Shown one piece after another: positions 7,923 to 14,572 of a stretch of DNA of 14,572 bases. A program made the translations under genes and the position numbers. Numbering within the stretch: the stretch's first letter is position 1; every line of letters starts with the position of its first letter. The notes beneath the pieces were generated by a model. It did not search any database. It was given only the letters and a program-made list of their open reading frames with translations, and was not told where the DNA came from. The DNA is from Candidatus Peregrinibacteria bacterium (lineage in GTDB: Bacteria > Patescibacteriota > Gracilibacteria > Peribacterales > Peribacteraceae), in NCBI GenBank assembly GCA_030638845.1, contig DAOWDW010000020.1:1-14572 (forward strand), in the 5' to 3' direction.

Positions 7923-8660
7923 TTATAAAATAGCACTGTGATCCCAAACTTCGGGTGCAGTAATTATATTTCCCATTTCTCGAGCAGCTTCTGTAGCCCC
8001 TACCTCTCCTATAAGATGAGAAATACCAACCTGTTGAAGTAATTGTTCTATACCACCTGCCATATAAGCAGCTCCCGAAACAGCCAATATTGTAGCTATA
8101 GAGGCAATTAGAGCTGTTTTAACAGGATGACGAATAGGATAGGAAAGAACCTTTTTAGCAACACTCAAAGAATTTTGAAGAAGAGTTTTCTGTTGTTCTC
8201 GTACTTCTGGAGTATCCCCTACTCCTTCTCTCATTCTTTTTGTAACTTCTGCCCTTTCACGCATTCCTCTAACTTGAGTCTCTAGCCATCCTTCTTCTTC
8301 CTGTATCTGTACTCCAAGTGCATCTAAATCTGTTCCAACTTTTTTTATAAATACAGAAGAATCGAAATCTCCTTCCTCTGTGTAATACTCAGGATGAAGA
8401 TCTTCAAAAAGTCTGCCCTGTAAACCAACAAGCTCTTCTGGATTTTCTAATGATTCCTGCAATTGAAGCAAAATACTTTCACGCCCCTCAGAACTACTGT
8501 ACAAAGCAAGCACCTCATCCAATTCCTTCTGCTTAAGTTCTCCATAGATACTTTGACCATTAAGCCTTTCTTGAACATGTCTAGAAAAAACAAACGAAGG
8601 ATCTGCTTCATAACCTTCTGGTAAAGATGGACCTGTCTCTGGAAGAACATCTATACTCAT
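7923..8660 (-). CDS. Hypothetical single-pass membrane protein, 245 aa
   Basis: No family recognised. Residues 1-165 are acidic and hydrophilic, rich in Glu, Leu and Gln (ESILLQLQESLENPEEL at about 61-77), then a basic helix (RGMRERAEVTKRMREG, about 131-146). One membrane helix lies at about 181-203 (KTALIASIATILAVSGAAYMAGG), leaving a short tail of about 42 aa. With no signal peptide, the large domain is probably cytoplasmic. The ATG at 8660 is separated by a single base from the stop of the 138-aa gene (TAA T ATG), which implies translational coupling or reinitiation. No Shine-Dalgarno is present. It is the middle gene of the operon leading to the 885-aa protein, and both proteins share the pattern of a long helical domain plus a late membrane segment, so they may work together. 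Confidence 0.82.
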   Translation of the reverse strand: MSIDVLPETGPSLPEGYEADPSFVFSRHVQERLNGQSIYGELKQKELDEVLALYSSSEGRESILLQLQESLENPEELVGLQGRLFEDLHPEYYTEEGDFDSSVFIKKVGTDLDALGVQIQEEEGWLETQVRGMRERAEVTKRMREGVGDTPEVREQQKTLLQNSLSVAKKVLSYPIRHPVKTALIASIATILAVSGAAYMAGGIEQLLQQVGISHLIGEVGATEAAREMGNIITAPEVWDHSAIL

Positions 8661-8661
8661 A

Positions 8662-9078
8662 TTACGCAGTAATAAGTGCAGATAATAAACTGTGTCTTAT
8701 AACAGAAAAAGCCGCCACCTCATGAATATTTTCATCTTTAGAAGCATTTTCTAACATTTTCTGAATCATTGCAGAAATAGAATCTGATCCAAGTGTATAA
8801 AACAAATCTATTAGTGCATCTTCACTTATATTTGAAAAATCTGTATTCATTGCTATTTCTAATGCATTTGCAGAATCTTTTGCGTTACTTAGTTCATCTG
8901 CAAGAACCCTTAAAACCGGATCGTAAGGCATATAAGTATCTAATCTTAGTTCAAATTTTTCAGGAGTATCTTCATATTCATTTGTTTCAATCTCGACTTC
9001 CCATCCTTCTTTAACATTATTAGATAAAGACTCGAAAAGTTTTTTTTCTTCACCTGTCAAAAATAAAGTATTCATCAT
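8662..9078 (-). CDS. Hypothetical small acidic protein, 138 aa, first gene of operon
   Basis: No family recognised. It is a soluble acidic protein with no signal or membrane helix. Residues 1-50 look like mixed alpha/beta (GWEVEIETNEYEDTPEKFELRLDTYM), and residues 55-138 look helical (LADELSNAKDSANALEIAMN, MIQKMLENASKDEN). It heads the operon with the 245-aa and 885-aa genes. Two ATGs are possible, 9078 and 9075. The extended -10 TGGTATACT ends at 9087, 8 bases before the first ATG, favouring 9078 with an almost leaderless mRNA. Its size and position would suit a cytoplasmic partner of the two membrane proteins, but that is inference only. Confidence 0.8.
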   Translation of the reverse strand: MMNTLFLTGEEKKLFESLSNNVKEGWEVEIETNEYEDTPEKFELRLDTYMPYDPVLRVLADELSNAKDSANALEIAMNTDFSNISEDALIDLFYTLGSDSISAMIQKMLENASKDENIHEVAAFSVIRHSLLSALITA

Positions 9079-9086
9079 TTAATTAC

Positions 9087-9095
9087 AGTATACCA
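9087..9095 (-). promoter_or_regulatory. Extended -10 promoter of the 138/245/885-aa operon
   Basis: TGGTATACT on the minus strand (TATACT 9092-9087) ends 8 bases before the ATG at 9078. It is the only convincing promoter for the three-gene unit. Confidence 0.55.
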
Positions 9096-9115
9096 TACTT
9101 TCAAGCCTGCTAATA

Positions 9116-9188
9116 GATACAAGATACAAGAAATAAGACATAAGAAAAAACTCATTCTTGTTACTTAAGTCTTGAATCTTGAGTCTTT
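9116..9188. repeat. Heptad repeat with inverted arm overlapping the csaB 3' end
   Basis: 9116-9150 carries GATACAA, GATACAA, GAAATAA, GACATAA, GAAAAAA. About 9155-9188 carries the reverse orientation; on the minus strand it reads AAGACTC, AAGATTC, AAGACTT, AAGTAAC. The right arm encodes the last eight residues and stop of the CsaB-like protein. Confidence 0.6.
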
Positions 9189-10144
9189 AAAAACTGTTTA
9201 AAATTACCCTCTCCCTCGTTTACTCTCCTAGAAAGCTCTTCACGCCTTAAGCTTAATGGTATTTCATCAATAATTTTCTGAATAGAAGATAATTTGTCAT
9301 TCTCTCTCTGCTGTACTACTTTTAGCTCTCTTCCAAAAGCCAAAGCTATTAGCGCGCCATGGTACCTTTGAGATAATATAAAAGATCCTTTTGAGACTTC
9401 TTTTGATAGATTATCTAAACTCCTTACTGGAATTATTTTAGTAGGAAGATTAATCAATTTTTTTAGACTTTCACAAAACCTTTTTTCAGTATTATTTTCT
9501 GGTTGAAGAGAAAGAATATTTACCTCTTCCCACCTGCCAGATTTTAATAGATTTGTAAGATGATTTTCGAAAGTTGCATCTGAGTTATTTCTTGGTATTG
9601 CTATGAATACTTTTTGTGCTCGCAAGTCATATTCTTCCCTTACTACTGCGGAGTAAATAGGATCAAATGATTGTATAATTTTTTTATTCTTAACCATAGT
9701 TTTTGCAAGATTAAACGACACTTCATCTCTAACAGAAATAAAAGAAGATCTTCTTAATACCCACCTAGTTATTAACTTGGATCTATGTTTTTTTAAAGGT
9801 CCAATCCCTTGAAATGCAAATATGATTTTTTTACCAAAAATATAAGCAAAAAAAGCATGAATTCCCCATATTACACAAGCCAAACTAGACTCAGAATCTG
9901 TAAATAAAGATCCCCCACCAAAAACTACAGCATCAGATTTCCATAAAACAGTTAAAGTTTTTATCCATTTAAAGCGAAAAAATGATCTTATTCCAGCTGG
10001 TAATCTATAATATTCATTATTAGATGAAGGATTAGCTGATATAACTTCCCAATTGTGTTCTGGAAAAGTATTAAGAAAATACTCTTTAAGAGCTTCATCT
10101 CCTAAATTTCCTACGCCATAGTTACCAACTAGCAATAAATTCAT
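9161..10144 (-). CDS. csaB: Polysaccharide pyruvyl transferase, CsaB-like
   Basis: A 327-aa protein of the polysaccharide pyruvyl transferase family. CsaB-type enzymes transfer pyruvate from phosphoenolpyruvate to cell-wall glycans, in many bacteria to allow SLH-domain S-layer proteins to bind. Family marks: MNLLLVGNYGVGNLGDEA at the N-terminus, GGGSLFTD (about residues 77-84), GKKIIFAFQGIGPL (about 104-117), a VLRRSSFISVRDEVS segment, and SQRYHGALIALAFGRE near the C-terminus. I place the start at ATG 10144: an upstream ATG at 10198 would add 18 non-conserved residues, while an extended -10 TGCTATACT lies 7 bases before 10144. The last residues, KTQDSRLK, come from a heptad DNA repeat. The gene is monocistronic. 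The substrate glycan is unknown, and no SLH protein is in view. Confidence 0.8.
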   Translation of the reverse strand: MNLLLVGNYGVGNLGDEALKEYFLNTFPEHNWEVISANPSSNNEYYRLPAGIRSFFRFKWIKTLTVLWKSDAVVFGGGSLFTDSESSLACVIWGIHAFFAYIFGKKIIFAFQGIGPLKKHRSKLITRWVLRRSSFISVRDEVSFNLAKTMVKNKKIIQSFDPIYSAVVREEYDLRAQKVFIAIPRNNSDATFENHLTNLLKSGRWEEVNILSLQPENNTEKRFCESLKKLINLPTKIIPVRSLDNLSKEVSKGSFILSQRYHGALIALAFGRELKVVQQRENDKLSSIQKIIDEIPLSLRREELSRRVNEGEGNFKQFLKTQDSRLK

Positions 10145-10151
10145 ATTTAAA

Positions 10152-10160
10152 AGTATAGCA
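10152..10160 (-). promoter_or_regulatory. Extended -10 promoter of csaB
   Basis: TGCTATACT on the minus strand (TATACT 10157-10152) is identical to the box before the 570-aa gene and ends 7 bases before the ATG at 10144. A weak TTGTTA lies 19 bases upstream. It predicts a leaderless mRNA and rules against the longer start at 10198. Confidence 0.6.
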
Positions 10161-10239
10161 GGTAAGTGAAGCAATGTAACAATGCAGGATTGTAGCAATA
10201 AAGAAGAATATTCTAGCTATACCAATCTCCAGTTAATCC

Positions 10240-10256
10240 GCGCGAAAGCATCGCGC
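10240..10256. repeat. GC-rich hairpin in AT-rich spacer
   Basis: GCGCGA (10240-10245), loop AAGCA, TCGCGC (10251-10256) form a perfect 6-bp stem. CCAAT at about 10222-10226 and ATTGG at about 10265-10269 could close an outer stem. No T tract follows on either strand, so it is not an obvious terminator for rplS, whose 3' end lies upstream at 10343. Confidence 0.5.
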
Positions 10257-10342
10257 TCCCAGTTATTGGAAATTATTGATTTCAACACAAAGGATTCCCT
10301 TCGGAGTTGCTTCATTGTTTACCATAAGCTTGTCGAATGGTT

Positions 10343-10924
10343 TTATTTCTTATCTTCTTCTTTAGGTTCTTCTTTCTTTGGTTCCTCAGCTTCTACTTGC
10401 TTTGGCTCTTCCTTAGTCTCAACTTCCTTCTCTTCCGCAGCCACGGAGGGCTGCGCTAATGGTTTTGGAGCTTCCTCAGCTTCTTTAATATCCTTAACTT
10501 CTTCTATAACATCCTCCACATCCTCTTCTGTTTCTGGCTGCACTGCTGTTGCAACTGCAAATTCCCCTTCTGTTGTAAATCTCTCGCTTAAACGAGCAGA
10601 TTTACCACGTCTACCACGAAGGAAGAAAAGCTTTGCCCTACGAATCTTAGCCACTTTCTTAACCTCAATTTTCTCAATTTTTGGACTATGAACAGAAAAT
10701 ACCTTCTCAACACCTACTCCAGAAGCAATTCTACGAACAGTAATTGTAGAATCTGTAGGCGTTCCTCCCTTGTGTACAGAAATGACCAATCCTTCAAATA
10801 CCTGTACACGCTCTTTATCGCCTTCTTTTATTCTTTCATGAACTCTAACAGTAAATCCTGAACGGATTTCTGGTCTTCCTTTTACATATGCCGAAGATTG
10901 CTCACGAAGGAAAATAGATGTCAT
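10343..10924 (-). CDS. rplS: 50S ribosomal protein L19 with acidic C-terminal extension
   Basis: Residues 1 to about 115 are a complete L19: [19 protein letters not shown], the [20 protein letters not shown] core and [19 protein letters not shown]19 sits on the 50S subunit near the intersubunit bridges. Standard L19 is about 115 aa; this one has 193 because of a tail (about 125-193) rich in Glu, Lys, Pro and Ala, with about 26 acidic residues in 69. The tail is probably disordered. The ATG at 10924 gives [21 protein letters not shown] box about 12 bases upstream on the minus strand is a weak -10 candidate. It is downstream of the regulator gene but separated from it by a strong terminator. 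trmD and rpsP, common partners, are absent from the window. Confidence 0.95.
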   Translation of the reverse strand: MTSIFLREQSSAYVKGRPEIRSGFTVRVHERIKEGDKERVQVFEGLVISVHKGGTPTDSTITVRRIASGVGVEKVFSVHSPKIEKIEVKKVAKIRRAKLFFLRGRRGKSARLSERFTTEGEFAVATAVQPETEEDVEDVIEEVKDIKEAEEAPKPLAQPSVAAEEKEVETKEEPKQVEAEEPKKEEPKEEDKK

Positions 10925-10990
10925 AGCGGAAAAAGGCTATAGATTGAAGACAACTTTGTAAAGAAGTAAAAGAAGAAAAAAGAAAAATAT

Positions 10991-11026
10991 TGCTGTAAAG
11001 GCGCAAGATTTTGCGCCTTTACAGCA
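10991..11026 (-). terminator. Strong intrinsic terminator after the regulator gene
   Basis: A perfect 16-bp stem, TGCTGTAAAGGCGCAA (10991-11006) with 11011-11026, closes a 4-base loop. On the minus strand it is followed by a T-rich run (AATATTTTTCTTTTTTC) and lies 10 bases past the stop at 11037. The plus-strand side is also T-rich, so it may work both ways. It separates the regulator from rplS. Confidence 0.85.
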
Positions 11027-11036
11027 TTTCTTTTAT

Positions 11037-11657
11037 TTATTTAGCTTTAGCCTCTTCTATCTGCTTCTGCATAGTATTTTGGACAATAAGATGCCTTGGA
11101 TCTGAAATAATATCTGTAATAAATCTATCTTGCAAACTAAGCCTATACAAAAAATCTGCCTGAGAGAATATAGAGTACTTCATACTCTTCATACTAGGAT
11201 CTTGAAGCAATAACGCTTCTATCATCTCCTTCTTTACATCGCCTACTACCAATAAATCCACCTTGCTCTCTGCACCAACAAATGCGCCCGCAAGAAGCAA
11301 TAGCTCTACTCCTGGTACTTTACGTAAACTAGCTACAACAGGGTTTTCTGCCTGTACCTCTTTAGTAAAAATTCCACGTAATTCATTAAAAAGAGAAAAA
11401 TCTGGATCTACTTTGTAATACTTTTTTCTATTTCTGTGACGAGAACGCACAAGTCCAATTCGTCTTAAATTTTCTAACTCTCTTCTAACGGAATTAATTT
11501 GCTCATGTAATAAACGAGTTAACTCACGAATATAAAACTCTTCTTCTGGATGCAAAAGAAAAGTGGATAAAAGTTTCACTCTCGTCTGAGAGGAAAACAG
11601 CGCTTTTAAGACAGGAGACAAAGACATACAAAATTTACGAATTAATGATGTGCACAA
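11037..11657 (-). CDS. Winged-helix transcriptional regulator with nucleotidyltransferase-like C-terminus
   Basis: A 206-aa protein if read from TTG 11657, or 196 aa from ATG 11627 (MSLSPVLKALFSSQ). Residues about 16-85 form an ArsR/MarR-type winged helix: LKALFSSQTRVKLLSTFLL, the recognition-helix region IRELTRLLHEQINSVRRELENLRRIGLV and wing RSRHRNRKKYYKV. Residues about 110-145 (VPGVELLLLAGAFVGAESKVDLLVVGD) resemble the minimal nucleotidyltransferase fold, but the usual GS and the paired Asp (D-x-D) are not intact: only VDLLVVGD is seen. It may therefore be a non-catalytic ligand or partner domain. Regulated genes are unknown; the neighbours are rplS and the divergent 570-aa gene. A TATACT box at 11675-11670 is compatible with either start. 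Confidence 0.78.
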   Translation of the reverse strand: MCTSLIRKFCMSLSPVLKALFSSQTRVKLLSTFLLHPEEEFYIRELTRLLHEQINSVRRELENLRRIGLVRSRHRNRKKYYKVDPDFSLFNELRGIFTKEVQAENPVVASLRKVPGVELLLLAGAFVGAESKVDLLVVGDVKKEMIEALLLQDPSMKSMKYSIFSQADFLYRLSLQDRFITDIISDPRHLIVQNTMQKQIEEAKAK

Positions 11658-11669
11658 ACTGTACTCATG

Positions 11670-11675
11670 AGTATA
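11670..11675 (-). promoter_or_regulatory. Possible -10 box of the regulator gene
   Basis: TATACT on the minus strand lies 12 bases before the TTG at 11657 and 42 before the ATG at 11627. It lacks the TGn extension seen at other genes, and no clear -35 is visible. Confidence 0.35.
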
Positions 11676-11873
11676 TGGTTAGCGCAAGAAAAGTGCTCAA
11701 TAAGTTGTATAAAAAATATGATCAAAGGAATAGCTAGATTTAGCCAGATTCTATGTTTTGTGTGAAAAAACACTAATTCGTTGAACAATTTTTATACTCA
11801 CCTTTGAATGCAAATTGTGTTCTTAAGATACAAATTTGTTCATTTACTCTATTCTCATTTAATTCATAGTATT

Positions 11874-11901
11874 CAAATTTCGAATTTCGATATTCGGATT
11901 T
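11874..11901. repeat. Heptad repeat CAAATTT/CGAATTT
   Basis: Four 7-base units, CAAATTT, CGAATTT, CGATATT and CGGATTT, lie in the 305-bp gap between the regulator and the 570-aa gene. The rest of this gap is AT-rich; apart from the two divergent promoters I see no gene in it. Confidence 0.5.
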
Positions 11902-11947
11902 CTTATCAATTTATATTAAATAAGCACTACTCTTTGTAGTCAATTTA

Positions 11948-11956
11948 TGCTATACT
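11948..11956 (+). promoter_or_regulatory. Extended -10 promoter of the 570-aa membrane protein gene
   Basis: TGCTATACT (TATACT 11951-11956) is identical to the csaB box. The ATG at 11963 lies 6 bases downstream, at the predicted transcription start, and decides that ATG over the TTG at 11960. Confidence 0.6.
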
Positions 11957-11962
11957 TTTTTG

Positions 11963-13675
11963 ATGTATAAAAAAATAAAACCAACTCTCGCAATAGTATC
12001 TAGTTTATTTCTTGCATTTTTTCTGGTAAAAAATGGAGGAGGAATAATAGAAGTAGCTCATGCAGAAGTACCTCTAAATGCAGAATTGGATACTGTACTT
12101 AAGGATTTGCAGGGAAAATGGTCATTGTTTATTCAATTAGGAGTATATTTATCATTTCTTTTATATCCATACGTAATAGTTCTTTTAAACCCTCAATTCT
12201 TTCTAGAGATTACTGCATCAAGTGGAAATGGACTTTCACAAAATCCAATATTAACAATATGGCAACTTTCGAGAGATATAATGAATACCATATTTGCATT
12301 TATGCTTATTGCAGGTGCTATGGTTACAGTAATAACTGCCAAACAAGACTACTTAAAAAAATATGCAATTAAATTCTTTTTAGGAATAATACTGGTTAAT
12401 TTCTCTTGGTTTTTTCCAAGGGTAATATTAGATGTTAGCCATGTTTTAACTGCAAACATTTATCAAATTCCATCTATAATAGGAACAGAATGCAAAGTAA
12501 GAAATGCATCTGGGAAAATGATAGACTGTATATATCCAACATCTGTTAGATTTTTCCAAAATGATACTTTTAAAGATACTGGCGATTATACATGTCCAAA
12601 TCCATATGTCTGCTATATACCAAGTACTCTTGATAACAATACAAATATATCAAGTGGAATACTTGCTGGTTTAATAATGAATCATGCAAGACTTCCAGAG
12701 CTAGATAAAGTAATGGCTTCATCTAATTCAACAAATTCACAAAACAACCTTGGATGGATAAAAAGTTTAATAGAAAGCATAATTCGGTCTGGGATGCAGT
12801 TATTAATTGTAATTTACATTACATTAATAATGATTGGAATGACAATTGCACTTCTTATTCGAGTGCCAATTCTATGGATGACCATGGGATTTATGCCGCT
12901 TATGTTCTTAGGATTTGTGATAGGAGACCTAATGCCGAAATTTAATACAATGGAAATTTTTAAACATTTTGTTAAAGCTGCATTTCTTCCAGCTGTACTG
13001 GCAATGCCACTATCAATTGGATATATAATGATAAATGCGCTTGCATTCTCACCTGCCCCACCCTCAGCAGCCATATTAGAAAACTCAACAGGGCCACTGT
13101 TAGCTGGTGTTAATGATTTATGGCAATTTTTATGGCTTCTGCTCACAGTAGTAGTTATGTGGAAAGGATTTAAGTTGGCAATGTTGGTGGATAAGATATT
13201 TGAAGGAGCAACATCTATGATTACATCATTTGGAGATAGCGTAGGAACACTAGCTAAAAACGCTCCTCTCAACCTTCCAATTCTTCCTATGGGAACAAAG
13301 AATGCAGATGGAACTAGAGAAATGGTAAATATTGGTCAAACTATGGCACAGGTTAAAGGCCTTTCAACCGCATCTTCATATGGAGGTTTTAAGGATAAAT
13401 TACTGGGGCAAGATAAAACATCTACAATTAACTTTAATTCAGCAAATACACATATTATAAAAGTTAGAGATGATTTAATAAATGGTCGTGACGCAACAAC
13501 AAATATAGGATTTATGGTCAAAGCAATAAAAAAAGATAATAAAGATGCAGATGACACAACAATAATTCATGCAATCTATGAAGAACTAGATCGACAGATA
13601 CCTGATGATAAATTGACCATTGAGGAAATTAAAGAGAAAGTTACAGAAGAAGATATTGGCAATATTCTAAATTAA
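11963..13675 (+). CDS. Polytopic membrane protein with signal peptide, VirB6/TrbL-like architecture
   Basis: A 570-aa protein. A signal peptide is clear: basic KK, hydrophobic core (about 8-23) and a VAHA|E cleavage site after residue 34. Membrane segments follow at about 54-76, 106-126, 135-152, 278-300, 303-322, 335-358 and 385-402. The long loop between the third and fourth (about 153-277) is probably exported and holds four cysteines (177, 189, 211, 217), which could pair as disulfides. The C-terminal ~165 residues are hydrophilic and end in acidic helices. This layout resembles VirB6/TrbL channel subunits of type IV secretion and related DNA-uptake or pilus systems, but I see no diagnostic motif, so the family call is inference. 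It is followed 23 bases later by another hypothetical gene, probably in one operon. Confidence 0.8.
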   Translation: MYKKIKPTLAIVSSLFLAFFLVKNGGGIIEVAHAEVPLNAELDTVLKDLQGKWSLFIQLGVYLSFLLYPYVIVLLNPQFFLEITASSGNGLSQNPILTIWQLSRDIMNTIFAFMLIAGAMVTVITAKQDYLKKYAIKFFLGIILVNFSWFFPRVILDVSHVLTANIYQIPSIIGTECKVRNASGKMIDCIYPTSVRFFQNDTFKDTGDYTCPNPYVCYIPSTLDNNTNISSGILAGLIMNHARLPELDKVMASSNSTNSQNNLGWIKSLIESIIRSGMQLLIVIYITLIMIGMTIALLIRVPILWMTMGFMPLMFLGFVIGDLMPKFNTMEIFKHFVKAAFLPAVLAMPLSIGYIMINALAFSPAPPSAAILENSTGPLLAGVNDLWQFLWLLLTVVVMWKGFKLAMLVDKIFEGATSMITSFGDSVGTLAKNAPLNLPILPMGTKNADGTREMVNIGQTMAQVKGLSTASSYGGFKDKLLGQDKTSTINFNSANTHIIKVRDDLINGRDATTNIGFMVKAIKKDNKDADDTTIIHAIYEELDRQIPDDKLTIEEIKEKVTEEDIGNILN

Positions 13676-13698
13676 TAAAATAAAATTCAACTTAACCC

Positions 13699-14572
13699 AT
13701 GTCTCCTACAAAAGTAGAAAAACAGAAAAGGCAGGAAGTAATTGAAAATACCAAAGAAATTGGATTCAAACTTTGGCACTGTGCAATGGAAGACGAAATT
13801 GGTCTAAATGATGAAGAAAAACAAATAAGAAGTGAAATAGAAACAAATATAGTAAAAATTAATACGACCATAGACTTATTCGAAATGAAAAATAATATGG
13901 GTGAAAATCCTTCTAGTAGAGGTTTGGTAGACCACTTAGTACATAGCGATATTGTAAATGTGAATTCACAAAGATATTACCAATTGGGAGTATTGCAAAA
14001 TATTCGAAGTATTTACGGTAAAGAGAGAACAGCTGATTTAGAAAAAGCTTTTAATGATTTACCAGAAGAAGATGTTTACTATGATTCCATTAAAAGAATA
14101 GTAGATGGAGGAGCTCTTAGAATGCCAGACACAAGTGATAAAAATGAATTTGCAACGACTATAAGAAGTCATAGATACTTTTACTTTGACCATTACACGG
14201 GAGTAGTTAGAGTAATGTCTAGTAAAGTACATAAAGATTTAGCTTCAATAGATAACATAGACCCAACAGATAAAAATAGAACAAACTTACCAACTGCACA
14301 CCCAGAAATAATAAATAAGTTCCGCTCATTTTTAAACGAACTTCTAGTTGCAGATTCAATTGACCACTTTACAAATGTAAAATTGCCCGAAACAAGAAAA
14401 GCCATGCTTCCCCAAAACGTTAAAGATGCAATTGGTGCCACAAAAGCCATAGGAGTATTACTTGCAGGAACTCTAGGAACAATTTCTATATTCATGAAAC
14501 AGCACGGAGTTGCAGCTATGTACTTTGGCACAGCCGCTATAATTGCAAATCCAAAACTTATTACTGGTAATC
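13699..14572 (+). CDS. Hypothetical protein with C-terminal membrane segments, cut by window end
   Basis: An open frame from ATG 13699 to the window edge, 291 codons, with no stop. I do not recognise a family. Residues 1-240 are hydrophilic and mainly helical (MSPTKVEKQKRQEVIENTKE at the start, QRYYQLGVLQNIRSIYGKERT at about 91-111, HPEIINKFRSFLNELL at about 201-216). Two hydrophobic stretches follow at about 247-266 (TKAIGVLLAGTLGTISIFMK) and 270-286 (GVAAMYFGTAAIIANPK), so it enters the membrane near the cut. There is no signal peptide, so the N-terminal domain is probably cytoplasmic. It lies 23 bases after the 570-aa gene without its own promoter or Shine-Dalgarno, so it is likely co-transcribed and may be its cytoplasmic partner. 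Confidence 0.78.
   Translation, partial: MSPTKVEKQKRQEVIENTKEIGFKLWHCAMEDEIGLNDEEKQIRSEIETNIVKINTTIDLFEMKNNMGENPSSRGLVDHLVHSDIVNVNSQRYYQLGVLQNIRSIYGKERTADLEKAFNDLPEEDVYYDSIKRIVDGGALRMPDTSDKNEFATTIRSHRYFYFDHYTGVVRVMSSKVHKDLASIDNIDPTDKNRTNLPTAHPEIINKFRSFLNELLVADSIDHFTNVKLPETRKAMLPQNVKDAIGATKAIGVLLAGTLGTISIFMKQHGVAAMYFGTAAIIANPKLITGN

Noticed and set aside
10145..10198. 18-residue N-terminal extension of the CsaB-like protein
   Set aside because: The family motif begins at the ATG at 10144, and the extended -10 box lies between the two ATGs.
10182..10691. 169-aa plus-strand frame rich in Ser
   Set aside because: It is antisense to the rplS acidic tail; the Ser-rich composition is the complement of Glu/Lys-rich codons.
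11960..11962. TTG start for the membrane protein
   Set aside because: It adds one residue, whereas the ATG at 11963 coincides with the predicted transcription start.
12814..13272. 152-aa minus-strand frame
   Set aside because: It is antisense to the membrane-protein gene, which has a signal peptide, membrane pattern and promoter.

Overview
This AT-rich window reads as bacterial chromosome. It most likely comes from a small-genome candidate-phylum lineage (Patescibacteria/CPR-like). That placement is inference: it rests on low GC, the absence of Shine-Dalgarno sequences at every start I checked, promoter -10 boxes sitting 6-8 bases from start codons, several long genes without recognisable families, and CPR-like versions of housekeeping proteins. 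The standard code fits: no coding frame contains TGA, and all eleven visible stops are TAA or TAG.

Layout. 1-1011 (-): 5' part of murC (peptidoglycan precursor ligase), divergent from 1178-1621 (+), an FtsB/DivIC-like division protein. 1624-1700 (-): initiator tRNA-fMet. 1924-2205 (+): rpmA (ribosomal protein L27). 2246-2932 (+): hypothetical. 3181-5007 (-): lepA (EF4). 5252-9078 (-): a tight three-gene operon of unknown proteins, transcribed as 138 aa, 245 aa (one membrane helix), then 885 aa (long helical protein with two hydrophobic segments). 9161-10144 (-): CsaB-like polysaccharide pyruvyl transferase. 10343-10924 (-): rplS (L19) with a long acidic tail. 11037-11657 (-): winged-helix regulator with a nucleotidyltransferase-like C-terminus, followed by a strong hairpin terminator. 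11963-13675 (+): polytopic membrane protein of the VirB6/TrbL-like type with a signal peptide. 13699-14572 (+): start of a further hypothetical, cut by the window end.

The genes divide into translation (tRNA-fMet, L27, L19, LepA), envelope and division (MurC, FtsB-like, CsaB-like), and two unexplained membrane-associated groups (the 5252-9078 operon and the 11963-14572 pair). These two groups are the best candidates for undescribed machinery.

The intergenic DNA is structured. A TGnTAtACT extended -10 box recurs immediately before five genes. A pair of palindromes 30 bp apart lies upstream of lepA. Two copies of a 60-bp, two-block element occur at 1780 and 2962. Heptanucleotide-periodic repeats, some with inverted arms, occupy four intergenic regions.
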